11,752 nucleotides of DNA, taken from positions 1 through 11,752 of the forward strand of contig CADEGS010000141.1 of assembly GCA_902826945.1 (NCBI GenBank), in the 5' to 3' direction. Numbering within the stretch: position 1 is the stretch's first letter; each line of letters opens with the position of its first letter. Positions 4,974 through 11,752 of the stretch are shown here, piece after piece. The position numbers and the translations under genes were made by a program. Source of the DNA: an uncultured bacterium (GTDB taxonomy: Bacteria; Planctomycetota; UBA1135; GCA-002686595). A model generated the notes under the pieces. The model made no database searches and was not told the DNA's origin. It worked only from the letters and a program-made list of their open reading frames with translations.

Positions 4974-7307
4974 TCAGTAGTCGAGCTGGGCGTCGACCGC
5001 GTTGGTCAGGGTGACCGAGCCCGGGGCGAAGACGACGCCCTGGTTGTGGACGGCCAGGCCCTGGAACTGCACGTTCGGCGGGATCGGCAGCACGTGCGTG
5101 GCGACGCCGGCCACCGGCGGGGCGGCGTGCGCGATCAGCTCGGCCGAGGTGATGTCGATCAGGAGCTCGCCCTGGTTGAGCAGGAAGCCCGGGTCGAAGG
5201 GCGCGCTGAAGCCCAGCCAGTAGGTCAGGCTGGCGCCGGGGATCGAGGCCGTGGCGATCGTGCCCGTCCAGTCCATGCCGAGGATCGGCAGACCCGTGAC
5301 GAAGACGTCGGGGTTCAGCCCGATGCCGTTGCGCGGGATCGCCAGCGCCGCCGAGGCGCAGTCGAAGCGCTGGGCGACGAAGGTGTCGATGGCCGCCTCG
5401 GTGACCGCGTTGTTCGGCTGGTCGGCGACGACGAAGCGCACGCGCACCTGCGCCGTCGGCGACACGTGGTCCGACACGCGGAACGAGCGCTGGACCCAGC
5501 CGCCGGCCGCCTGGCGCGTGACGCTCTCGACCGTCGTCCAGCTCGAGCCGTTGTTGTTGCTGACCTGCACGCTCAGCGTGTCCCCGTCGCCGCGGTCGTT
5601 GAAGAACCAGCGCTTGTAGCGCACGACGCCGTCGCCGGCGGAGAAGTCGAGCACGGGCGAGGTCAGGGTGGCGGGCCCGCCGTCCAGGTCGTCCGCGCCG
5701 ATCGAGCCGCCGGCCGGGCCGGTCACGTAGCACAGCGCGCCCGCGGTGTCCGGATCGCCGCCCTGGGGCTGGGCGCCGGTGCCGCTCGGGTTCGCGCGCG
5801 CCCAGCCGCCGGCCGTGACGCTCGTGTTCGCCACGCTCCAGCCCTTGTTCGTCTGGAAGTCGTCCGAGAAGACGAGCGCGGGGACCGCGCCGCTCGACCA
5901 CGTGCTGTAGGTCTCGGCGGGAGCGGCGGCCGGGTTCGTCCAGACCTTCCCGGAGAGGTCCTCCACGGCGACGTAGTAGTCCACCGTGCTGTTGCAGTTC
6001 ATCGGCGGCAGGTCGGCCTCGTACAGGCCGCCGCCGACCGGGAGCAGCGGGATCGCCTGGTAGGCGGCGCCGTTCACGCTCGCCATCAAGGTCGCCGTGC
6101 CCGTGTTCGCCACGGCGTTGCCGAGGTTCGCGATCGAGACCAGGATCGGCGCGCTCGCGCCGACCTCGACCGTCTCCGGGCGCGCCGCCTCGAAGCCGAT
6201 CTGGACCGCGCTCAGGTCGACCACGAACAGCCCGTTCTCGATGTCGGACACGAGCACGCGGTCGAGCCCGAGCAGGGGGTGCACGCCCCAGGCGCCGCTG
6301 AAGCCGGAGGGCGAGAGCGCGGTGGTGTCGTACGTCGCGACGACCTGCCAGGTCTTCGTCGTGCGGTCGACCTGCAGCACGCGCGTGCCGGCCTGGTACC
6401 ACGACGCGTACACGCGGTCCCCGAGGAAGATCGGGTTGTGGACGCTGAAGGAGTCGGCCACGCTCGCCTGGTAGGAGTCGCGCTGCACGATCTCCACCGA
6501 GGCGCCCAGGTCGATGATCTCGTACAGGCGCAGCGAGCCGCCGGCGCGCTCGTCGCTGGTCACGAAGAACTGGCCGTCCTCCGAGGGCCACACCGCGTGG
6601 TTGTTCAAGCCTTCGACCGAGCCGAGCGGGATCGGTGCCTGCGCGCCCAGGTTCGAGACGTCGTACACGGTCAGGTTGTCCCAGCCCGAGCAGAACAGGA
6701 ACCCGTTGGCGACCGTGATGTCGTGGATGAACTGCGCTCCGGGCACGTTGAGCCCGTAGGTCCACGAGCCGATCGCCGCCGGCGCCGCGTCCGGGTCGTA
6801 CGAGCGCAGGTCGATGATCGCGACCTGCGTGTCGAACTGGCTGGCCACGTAGAGCCAGCCCGAGTCGTAGGCGCAGTTGTGGCTGGTCTCGAAGACACCC
6901 GGCTCGGGGTCCACGGTCGTCAGGAGCACCGGCAGCGACGGGTTGCGCACGTCCACGATGTGCACGCCGTTGCTGCCGCTCGCCTCGGAGATGACGAACA
7001 TGAGGCCATCGGCGACCTTCACGTCCTGCGCGCTCGACGCGTCGTCGGGCGCGGGGAGGTGGTAGGTCGAGAGGAGCTGCGGGCTGGCCGGGTTCGAGAT
7101 GTCGACGAGGTCGACGCGCGCCTGGCCGAAGTGCCCGACGTAAGCCACGTCGCCGTCGCCCCACACGTCGGCGTAGACCGAGGACCCCTGCTGGAATTGC
7201 CCGACGAAGGAGGCGTTGAAGGGAGCGCTCTGGGCTGCGCCCGCCGCCGCGGCGGCGAGGAGACAGAGCCCGACGGCCGCGGGGCGGCCCAGGCAGGGAG
7301 GGGTCAT
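4974..7307 (-). CDS. Secreted LVIVD-repeat (choice-of-anchor B-like) beta-propeller protein with C-terminal planctomycete-type module
   Basis: This is a 777-residue exported protein if started at ATG 7305-7307 (MTPPCLGRPAAVGLCLLAAAAAGA). A GTG at 7341-7343 would add 12 residues, but neither start has a clear Shine-Dalgarno, and the ATG gives a compact signal peptide (about 1-27). Residues 38-368 carry LVIVD-type propeller units: VDLVDISNPASPQLL at 65-79, VHIVDVRNPSLPVLL at 115-129, VAIIDLRS at 162-169, LTVYDVSN at 212-219. Residues about 371-470 form an Fn3-like domain. Residues about 476-650 form a jelly-roll/MAM-like domain with WFFNDRGDGDTLSVQVSNN. The last 120 residues (654-777) are a distinct beta module ending VTLTNAVDAQLDY. 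LVIVD proteins are cell-surface or secreted proteins of unknown biochemical function. No catalytic motif was seen. Architecture is seen; surface location is inferred from the signal peptide. Confidence 0.88.
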   Translation of the reverse strand: MTPPCLGRPAAVGLCLLAAAAAGAAQSAPFNASFVGQFQQGSSVYADVWGDGDVAYVGHFGQARVDLVDISNPASPQLLSTYHLPAPDDASSAQDVKVADGLMFVISEASGSNGVHIVDVRNPSLPVLLTTVDPEPGVFETSHNCAYDSGWLYVASQFDTQVAIIDLRSYDPDAAPAAIGSWTYGLNVPGAQFIHDITVANGFLFCSGWDNLTVYDVSNLGAQAPIPLGSVEGLNNHAVWPSEDGQFFVTSDERAGGSLRLYEIIDLGASVEIVQRDSYQASVADSFSVHNPIFLGDRVYASWYQAGTRVLQVDRTTKTWQVVATYDTTALSPSGFSGAWGVHPLLGLDRVLVSDIENGLFVVDLSAVQIGFEAARPETVEVGASAPILVSIANLGNAVANTGTATLMASVNGAAYQAIPLLPVGGGLYEADLPPMNCNSTVDYYVAVEDLSGKVWTNPAAAPAETYSTWSSGAVPALVFSDDFQTNKGWSVANTSVTAGGWARANPSGTGAQPQGGDPDTAGALCYVTGPAGGSIGADDLDGGPATLTSPVLDFSAGDGVVRYKRWFFNDRGDGDTLSVQVSNNNGSSWTTVESVTRQAAGGWVQRSFRVSDHVSPTAQVRVRFVVADQPNNAVTEAAIDTFVAQRFDCASAALAIPRNGIGLNPDVFVTGLPILGMDWTGTIATASIPGASLTYWLGFSAPFDPGFLLNQGELLIDITSAELIAHAAPPVAGVATHVLPIPPNVQFQGLAVHNQGVVFAPGSVTLTNAVDAQLDY

Positions 7308-7405
7308 GGAAGGCTCGAGGGGCAGGGACGGAGGGGAGGCCACGCAGGAGGACGGGCCGCGGGACCCGGCGGTTCCCGCCGATCCCCGATCGGATCAAGG
7401 TAATC

Positions 7406-7428
7406 GCTCCCCCTCGTGAGAGGGGAGC
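7406..7428. terminator. Hairpin in the gap upstream of the LVIVD gene
   Basis: GCTCCCCCTC (7406-7415) pairs with GAGGGGAGC (7420-7428) around a GTGA loop, with one bulged C. On the minus strand it lies about 95 nt after the stop of the 105-residue gene (7522) and about 100 nt before the LVIVD start, so it most likely ends the transcript of the small gene. An operator is the alternative. Apart from this and a CCGATCGG palindrome (7386-7393), nothing else was recognised in the 7308-7521 gap. Confidence 0.4.
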
Positions 7429-7521
7429 CTCCCCGGCGCGTCCCGGCGCAGAGCCGAAGAAAAGGGCGCCCGGGCGGAGGACGGCGCAGCCGAGGCGAGC
7501 CCGCGCCGCCGGCGCGCGCCT

Positions 7522-7839
7522 TCAGAGCTCGAGCAAGGTCGGCCGGTCCGGCCGCAGCGTGACCGGCACCGCGCGCACGGTGCGCGAGCCGCGCAGGAGC
7601 ACGACCCACGCCGCGCCGTCGGAGACCTGCAGCGCCTCCGAGCGCCCGCCGCGCAGCGCGCCGCGCCAGCTCGCCTCCGGCTCGACCTCCAGGTCGCCCT
7701 CGAGCTCGAGCGCCAGCCCGTCGGCGTCGAGCACCGCGAAGGCGTCCGCCTCGCGCGGGTCGCGCAGCACGACCTGCAGCTCCGCCAGCAGCGTGACGTC
7801 GATCTCCAGCTCCAGCTCGTCCTCGGTGGGGCCGACCAT
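7522..7839 (-). CDS. Stand-alone homologue of the C-terminal domain of the sigma fusion (hypothetical, 105 aa)
   Basis: This is a 105-residue protein from ATG 7837-7839 to the stop at 7522-7524. It has no signal peptide or membrane segment, is acidic near the N-terminus and appears all-beta. By hand alignment, residues 7-105 match residues 814-913 of the sigma fusion at 2076-4817. LQVVL stands at 21-25 versus 828-832, ADAxxV at 31-36 versus 839-844, and DG at 40-41 versus 848-849. Conserved Gly, Val, Pro and Leu follow to the C-terminus with a constant offset of 808. Identity is 21 of 75 over the gap-free part. The frame is open upstream to 8220, but that part is low-complexity and unlike the fusion, so it was not included. 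It may be a free-standing domain or the surviving tail of a deleted sigma-fusion gene. Function unknown. Confidence 0.65.
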   Translation of the reverse strand: MVGPTEDELELEIDVTLLAELQVVLRDPREADAFAVLDADGLALELEGDLEVEPEASWRGALRGGRSEALQVSDGAAWVVLLRGSRTVRAVPVTLRPDRPTLLEL

Positions 7840-8231
7840 GCCTTGATCCCGCCAGGGTCCCTCGGGAGCGGCGCGGCGCGCCGCCCTCCCGCTCGCCGGT
7901 CCGGTGCTCTCCAGGGTCGTCGCGCGCGCCCGACCGGAGCGAGCGACGCCGGGCGGGGGGCTCCGAGGGGACCGTGCGGTCGGAAGCCCGCGCATTCTAG
8001 TGCCGCTCGGGAGGGCCGGAACGCCCTTCCCGCTCGATGCCGCGGGAGCCCCGCGCGACCCTGCGCGGGCCTGCGCCCCGGGTCCCGGCCAGGAAGGCCC
8101 TGGGAGAGGCGCAGATCGTGCCTTATCATTCCAGTCCGCAATTCGATCGGACGGGCTCTCGGGCCCGGGGAGGACCGGTCGAAGCAGGATCTCGCCCCCC
8201 CCCGTCCCCTTCCGCCACAAGGGCCACGGCC
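7840..8231. promoter_or_regulatory. 392-nt divergent intergenic region
   Basis: No gene is supported here; open frames crossing it are Arg/Pro/Gly-rich. It must hold the promoters of the 105-residue gene (-) and the metalloprotease (+). Contents seen: a GC hairpin at 7864-7890 (GGGAG/CTCCC outer arms and CGGCGCG/CGCGCCG inner arms), just upstream of the minus-strand start; an interrupted inverted repeat, CGCTCGCCGGT 7890-7900 with ACCGGAGCGAGCG 7933-7945; the most A+T-rich patch of the region at 8121-8152, with a TATCAT (8124-8129) that could be a -10 box for the + strand but has no good -35; and a run of nine C at 8195-8203, 28 nt before the metalloprotease ATG. Promoter positions are guesses. 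Confidence 0.35.
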
Positions 8232-9845
8232 ATGCACTCGGTTCGTCGGACGCTTCGTACGAGCTTGTCGCTCGTCCTCCTCTGCTCCCCGCTCGCGGCC
8301 CAGACGGCGCACGCGCGTCCGCAGGCCGAGACCTGGGAGCGCGATCCCGTGCGCACCCGCGCGCAGCGCATCGCGCTCACGCGTGACGCGCTCGCGCCCG
8401 ACGCGCCGCGCCGGCTGACGCTCGACCTCTTCGACGGCGAGCGCCTGGAGCTCGAGCGCGTGCGCGCCGAGCGCACCTCCTCCGGGAGCCGCACGTGGGT
8501 CGGCACGGTGCCCAGCGATCCGCTCGGCTCGGCGGCCTTCGCGCTGCACGGCGAGGCCGTCGTCGGGAGCGTGCGCGCGAACGGCGCGCTGTACCGCGTG
8601 CGCGAGAACCGCGACGGGTCGCTCGAGCTCTACCAGTGCGACGAGAGCGCCTTCCCCTCCTGCGAGGCGAGCGAGCTGCCGGCCGCGGCGCGCGCCGCGC
8701 AGGCCGCCGGCCTGCAGCCGGTACGGCCGCCCGTGCAGGGATCGGAGTCCGCCAACGCGATCGTGGACGTGCTCGTCGCGTGGACGCCCGAGGCCGAGGC
8801 CGCCGCGGGCAGCAGGGAGGCGATCCGCGCCGTGATCGACCTGGCGGTGCTGGAGACGAACGTCGCCCTCGCGAACAGCCAGGTGACGCTGACGCTGCGC
8901 CTGGTGCACGCGACGCGCGTGCCCTACGTCGAGTCGGGCAGCCAGGCGACCGACCTGGAGCGCCTGCAGAGCCCGCTCGACGGCCACCTGGACGAGCTGC
9001 ACATCCTGCGCAGCGCGTACGGCGCCGACGTCGTGTCGGTCTTCATCGCCAACGACGAGCACTGCGGGCGCAGCTACAACATGGGCGCGCCGCCCTCGCT
9101 CGCCTTCGGGACCCACGCCGTGAACGTCGTCGCGCAGGGCTGCGCCACGGGCTACTACGCCTTCGCGCACGAGCTCGGGCACGGCTGGGGCCTCGACCAC
9201 GACCGCACCAACGTGCACGGCGTCGCCTCGCACCCCTACGCCTACGGGCACTGGACCGCGAACAACGTCTACCGGACGATCATGGCGCTCGAGCGCTGGG
9301 GCACGTTCGGCACCCGCCTGCAGTACTTCTCGAACCCGGCGCTCAAGTACGAGAACCAGGAGCTGGGCGTGCCGAACTCGAGCTCGGTCGCGTCCAACTG
9401 CGCGCAGGCGCTGAACGAGAACGCCCCGATCGTCAGCGCCTTCCGCGCGCCCGCGAGCATCGTGGGCCACATCAAGCCGACCTGCACGGTCGGCGAGACG
9501 GCGGTGGCGAGCGCGCAGGTGCCCCTGAACGGCACGATCCAGATCGTGCTGGCCGACCCCGACCAGGACGTCGTCGCGGGCTCGCTGCCGGTGGTCGTGC
9601 TGTCGGGAGTGGCCGCCGGCGCGAGCTGCACCACCTTCCCGTCCATGGGCGGGATGCTGGAGAGCCTGGTGCTCTACCGCGTCGGGGGTCTCTGGGAGCC
9701 GAGCACGAGCCAGGTGCTCTCGGTCGCGGTGCCGGGCGTCGCCTCGCTGGCGGGGCTGACGCTCAGCGTGCAGACGCTGTTCTACGACCGGACGACGGGA
9801 CGCGTGACGCCGACCAACGGCGAGACCGTCACGATCACGCCCTGA
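8232..9845 (+). CDS. Secreted metzincin-type zinc metalloprotease (reprolysin-like)
   Basis: This 537-residue preproprotein starts at ATG 8232-8234, chosen because it opens a signal peptide (MHSVRRTLRTSLSLVLLCSPLAAQ). The frame continues upstream, but without a signal sequence or plausible composition. Residues about 30-170 look like a propeptide (strands around GEAVVGSVRANGALYRV at 107-123). The catalytic domain is about 175-405. FAHELGHGWGLDHD at 311-324 gives the metzincin zinc site HExxHxxGxxHD (H313, H317, H323; general base E314), and TIMAL at 349-353 is the likely Met-turn (M351). Residues 412-537 are a beta-rich C-terminal module resembling that of the LVIVD protein. The enzyme should hydrolyse peptide bonds outside the cytoplasm after propeptide removal; the substrate is unknown. 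It is divergent from the 105-residue gene and converges with the lipoprotein gene, 19 nt away. Metzincin class is secure; subfamily (M12B/reprolysin-like versus M43) is less so. Confidence 0.9.
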   Translation: MHSVRRTLRTSLSLVLLCSPLAAQTAHARPQAETWERDPVRTRAQRIALTRDALAPDAPRRLTLDLFDGERLELERVRAERTSSGSRTWVGTVPSDPLGSAAFALHGEAVVGSVRANGALYRVRENRDGSLELYQCDESAFPSCEASELPAAARAAQAAGLQPVRPPVQGSESANAIVDVLVAWTPEAEAAAGSREAIRAVIDLAVLETNVALANSQVTLTLRLVHATRVPYVESGSQATDLERLQSPLDGHLDELHILRSAYGADVVSVFIANDEHCGRSYNMGAPPSLAFGTHAVNVVAQGCATGYYAFAHELGHGWGLDHDRTNVHGVASHPYAYGHWTANNVYRTIMALERWGTFGTRLQYFSNPALKYENQELGVPNSSSVASNCAQALNENAPIVSAFRAPASIVGHIKPTCTVGETAVASAQVPLNGTIQIVLADPDQDVVAGSLPVVVLSGVAAGASCTTFPSMGGMLESLVLYRVGGLWEPSTSQVLSVAVPGVASLAGLTLSVQTLFYDRTTGRVTPTNGETVTITP

Positions 9846-9864
9846 TCCTGCGAATGGCCGACCG

Positions 9865-11752
9865 TCAGTGCGCCCGGACCGTGCGCACGACGTGGTCCAG
9901 CATGTCGCCGTCGTCGTTGTAGTCGCGGCGCGCCTGCGCCTCGTCCGCGACGAAGGCCACGGTGTCTCCCGTCCCGCGCGCGACCGCCGGTCCGGCGACG
10001 TCGTTCAGCGTGCCGACGTGGCGTAGCTGCCCGAGCGGGAAGACCGTGTGGCACAGGAGGACCTGGTCCTGCACGTCGCCGTCCTCGTTCAGGTCGGTGT
10101 CCTCCTCCTGCTCGTCCACGCGCAGGAAGACCGTGCCGTCCACGCGCACCGCCCCGGCGTTGAAGGGCTCGACGGCCACGCAGTAGCCGTTCCACTGCAG
10201 GTCGTCGAGGTCGTTCGGGTCGAAGCGTCCGAAGACCCCGAACGAGTCCTCCTCGTCGTTGTCGCCGGCGTTGCAGGCGAGCCCGATCACCTCCTCGCGG
10301 TCGGTGAAGAAGAAGCCCGCGCCGCTCGCGTCGCGCGCCAGCCAGTCGACGCCGAGCGGCGTGCTCGTCTGCACGTGGTCGGGGAAGGTCCAGGAGGTCG
10401 TCGCCAGCGCGGCGGGGTCGAGCCAGCCCAGGATGTCGTCGTCGCGCGCGGGGTCGCCGTCGTGGTCGCGGTCGTCCTCGGACTCGGACACGACGGCCAC
10501 GAAGCGGCCGTCCGCGACCAGCACGCCGCGCACGCCGCCCGCCACGGTCTGGATCGCCAGCAGGTCGTCGGCGTCGCCCGGCGCGTCGAACGTGCCGCCG
10601 GCCAGCACCTCGACCCAGCGCACGACGTCGTCGGCCTGGTCCCCGTCGCCGTTCAGCGAGCAGTCGCCCTCGTCCGCCTCGGGGCTGATCGTGCCGACGA
10701 AGGCGCGCGTCGAGGCCGGGTCGAGCGCCGCGAAGACGCGCCCGTCCCCCACCAGGCCCGTGTTGACCGGCGGGCTGGCGAGCGGGTCGGCCGCCCAGGC
10801 GGCGAACTCGAGGTAGAAGAGCACGCGGTCGTCGTCGTCGTTGTCCTCGAGGCCCGCGCACTGCGTCGGCTGCCAGGAGGGGTCGAAGAGCGCCGGGTCG
10901 TTCAGGTTGTCGCTCCCCTGGTCGGCCTCGCAGACGAGGAAGCCCACGAGCCAGTCCCCGGCCGCGAGCCCGGCGGCGCAGAAGGGCGGCGCGCTCGTCT
11001 GCACCGCCAGGCCGACGCTGCGCACGACCGGCGCCGCGTCCGTCGCGTCCACCAGCGCCAGCACGCTCTCGTCGTCGTCGTCCCCGTCGTCGTTCAGGTC
11101 GCGCGAGGGGCTCTCGGCGGTCTCGTCCTGGCCCAGGAAGAGCAGGTCCTCCTCGGCGCAGAGGAGCACGGGGTCGCCCGCGACCGACATGTCCGCCGCG
11201 GCCACCATCACCGGCGTCGTCGGGGCCGCCGCGGCGACGTAGCGCAGCGTCGTCTCGAGCCCCTGGAGGGCGAGGTCGGGGCCGGCGGAGTAGAACAGGC
11301 GGCCGCCCGCGCGCACGACGTCGTCGCGCTGGAGCGTGTCCACCAGCGCGACGGTCTGCGTCGCGACGGACCAGTGCAGCAGCACCTGGTCGTTCGCCAT
11401 GTTGCCGTTCCAGTCCTGGCCGTCCTGCGACTCGAAGGTCAGGAGGTAGACCTCGTCGTCCACCACGAGCACGTCGCTCGCCGCGCGCAGCGGCGTCTCG
11501 TCGCGCGTCGCCAGGTCCACCGCGACGGCGACCAGGTCGGTCGCGTCGCCGTCGCCGTTCAGGTCGGTGCCGCCCGCCCCCTGCGCGCTCTCCTGCGCCA
11601 GGAAGGCCAGCACCTCGTCCCCCACCGCCAGCGGCGTGCCGGCCGGACAGGCGTAGGACGTCGTGCGCGAGGGCTGGACGACCAGCCCGCCGACGACCTC
11701 GGATCCGCTCGAGCTCGATCCGCCGCAGGCGGACGCGAGCGCGAGCGCGAGC
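9865..11752 (-). CDS. Putative lipoprotein with nine acidic calcium-loop-like repeats (5' end outside window)
   Basis: The 628 visible residues end at TGA 9865-9867; the start lies past the right edge. The edge reads into a signal peptide: LALALASAC, then GGSSSSGS, so C at 11725-11727 is the likely lipidated cysteine (lipobox ASAC is slightly non-consensus at -3). The mature protein is built of units of about 50-65 residues. Each has a beta strand, a short Glu/Asp-rich stretch, a loop of the form DxNxDGDxxD and then a hydrophobic strand (for example DLNGDGDATDLVAVAVD). Strong loops are at 11536-11565, 11071-11100, 10630-10659, 10066-10095 and 9895-9924; weaker ones are at 11386-11415, 10816-10845, 10438-10467 and 10243-10272. 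This suggests a calcium-stabilised propeller-like or solenoid surface lipoprotein, distantly like FG-GAP/VCBS repeats. Cysteines occur in pairs and may form disulfides. No enzymatic motif was seen. The gene converges with the protease gene. Confidence 0.8.
   Translation of the reverse strand, partial: LALALASACGGSSSSGSEVVGGLVVQPSRTTSYACPAGTPLAVGDEVLAFLAQESAQGAGGTDLNGDGDATDLVAVAVDLATRDETPLRAASDVLVVDDEVYLLTFESQDGQDWNGNMANDQVLLHWSVATQTVALVDTLQRDDVVRAGGRLFYSAGPDLALQGLETTLRYVAAAAPTTPVMVAAADMSVAGDPVLLCAEEDLLFLGQDETAESPSRDLNDDGDDDDESVLALVDATDAAPVVRSVGLAVQTSAPPFCAAGLAAGDWLVGFLVCEADQGSDNLNDPALFDPSWQPTQCAGLEDNDDDDRVLFYLEFAAWAADPLASPPVNTGLVGDGRVFAALDPASTRAFVGTISPEADEGDCSLNGDGDQADDVVRWVEVLAGGTFDAPGDADDLLAIQTVAGGVRGVLVADGRFVAVVSESEDDRDHDGDPARDDDILGWLDPAALATTSWTFPDHVQTSTPLGVDWLARDASGAGFFFTDREEVIGLACNAGDNDEEDSFGVFGRFDPNDLDDLQWNGYCVAVEPFNAGAVRVDGTVFLRVDEQEEDTDLNEDGDVQDQVLLCHTVFPLGQLRHVGTLNDVAGPAVARGTGDTVAFVADEAQARRDYNDDGDMLDHVVRTVRAH
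9895..11565 (-). repeat. Nine-fold intragenic Asp-rich loop repeat (DxNxDGDxxD) coding repeats
   Basis: The DNA of this gene shows recurring GTC/GTCGTC-rich blocks, which are Asp codons on the minus strand. The best example is 11071-11100, where ten residues include seven aspartates. Measured by loop starts, successive units are about 50, 105, 85, 62, 64, 65, 59 and 57 residues apart. The 105-residue step contains a loop-less unit around 11220-11300 (a strand reading RLFYSAG). That gives about ten structural units, nine with loops. Repeats are divergent at DNA level, so this is an old protein repeat rather than a recent tandem expansion. Confidence 0.7.

Noticed and set aside
7308..7343. GTG start for the LVIVD gene, 12 codons upstream
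   Set aside because: It is possible, but it lengthens the signal peptide n-region with Pro/Ser-rich residues and has no Shine-Dalgarno. The ATG at 7307 was preferred.
1726..7398. Very long stop-free frames on both strands, over 1800 codons, spanning several genes
   Set aside because: They are shadows in other frames of GC-rich genes. Their translations are extreme in Arg, Ala, Gly and Pro, have no domains, and run straight through real gene boundaries and hairpins.
7840..8220. N-terminal extension of the 105-residue gene to 232 residues
   Set aside because: The added part is low-complexity Pro/Arg/Ala/Gly with no similarity to the sigma fusion. The homology begins just after the Met at 7839.
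8037..8231. N-terminal extension of the metalloprotease by 65 residues
   Set aside because: It would bury the clear signal peptide starting at 8232 and includes the C9 tract. Its composition is not like the neighbouring proteins.
9865..11565. Dockerin/cellulosome interpretation of the acidic repeats
   Set aside because: Dockerins have two loops about 22-30 residues apart with helices after each. Here nine loops are 50-65 or more residues apart between beta strands, and position 12 of the loop is hydrophobic.
11623..11625. GTG as start of the lipoprotein gene
   Set aside because: The frame continues upstream into a lipobox and signal-peptide core, so this GTG is an internal valine.
1..11752. 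CRISPR array, tRNA/rRNA genes, insertion sequence or phage genes
   Set aside because: No regularly spaced direct repeats, cloverleaf or rRNA-like stretches, transposase motifs or terminal inverted repeats were recognised. Recurring GC-rich words are explained by composition and Asp/Arg codon use.

Overview
The window is very GC-rich (well above 65 % by eye), with long stop-free shadow frames on both strands. The gene content points to a free-living, envelope-elaborate bacterium. The best fit is the Planctomycetota: an ECF sigma factor fused through one membrane segment to a long extracytoplasmic tail, an LVIVD/choice-of-anchor-type secreted protein, secreted proteins sharing a C-terminal module, and weak or absent Shine-Dalgarno sequences. 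A myxobacterium-like lineage cannot be excluded from sequence alone. No RNA genes, insertion sequences, prophage or CRISPR were seen.

Layout. (1) Positions 2-58 (+) are the last codons of an unidentified gene, followed by a hairpin region (70-116). (2) Positions 1951-129 (-) form a stress-signalling operon in the order ECF sigma factor, zinc-finger membrane anti-sigma factor, membrane-anchored periplasmic metal-sensor-like protein. These three are joined by two 4-base ATGA overlaps. After a 91-nt gap with two tandem hairpins comes a secreted 90-residue protein with 12 cysteines. The order recalls CnrYXH-type nickel/cobalt sensing, but with cysteines in the sensor and the downstream peptide. 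(3) Positions 4817-2076 (-) encode a 913-residue single-chain sigma factor: ECF sigma, then one membrane span, then about five carboxypeptidase-regulatory-like beta modules and a terminal beta domain. (4) Positions 7307-4974 (-) encode a secreted LVIVD-repeat protein with Fn3-like, jelly-roll-like and C-terminal modules, followed by a strong 19-bp hairpin. (5) Positions 7839-7522 (-) encode a 105-residue protein that aligns almost without gaps with the last 100 residues of the sigma fusion. (6) A 392-nt divergent regulatory region (7840-8231) leads to (7) a secreted metzincin-type zinc metalloprotease at 8232-9845 (+). (8) Positions 11752-9865 (-), truncated by the window edge, encode a lipoprotein with nine acidic calcium-loop-like repeats.

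How they may work together (inference). The window holds two different ways of connecting an envelope signal to a sigma factor: a classic sigma/anti-sigma/sensor operon, and a one-piece transmembrane sigma factor. Around them lie secreted, envelope-bound or calcium-binding proteins that could be part of the outputs. The 105-residue relative of the sigma tail is the least expected element and the best candidate for something undescribed. No defence system or biosynthetic cluster was recognised.
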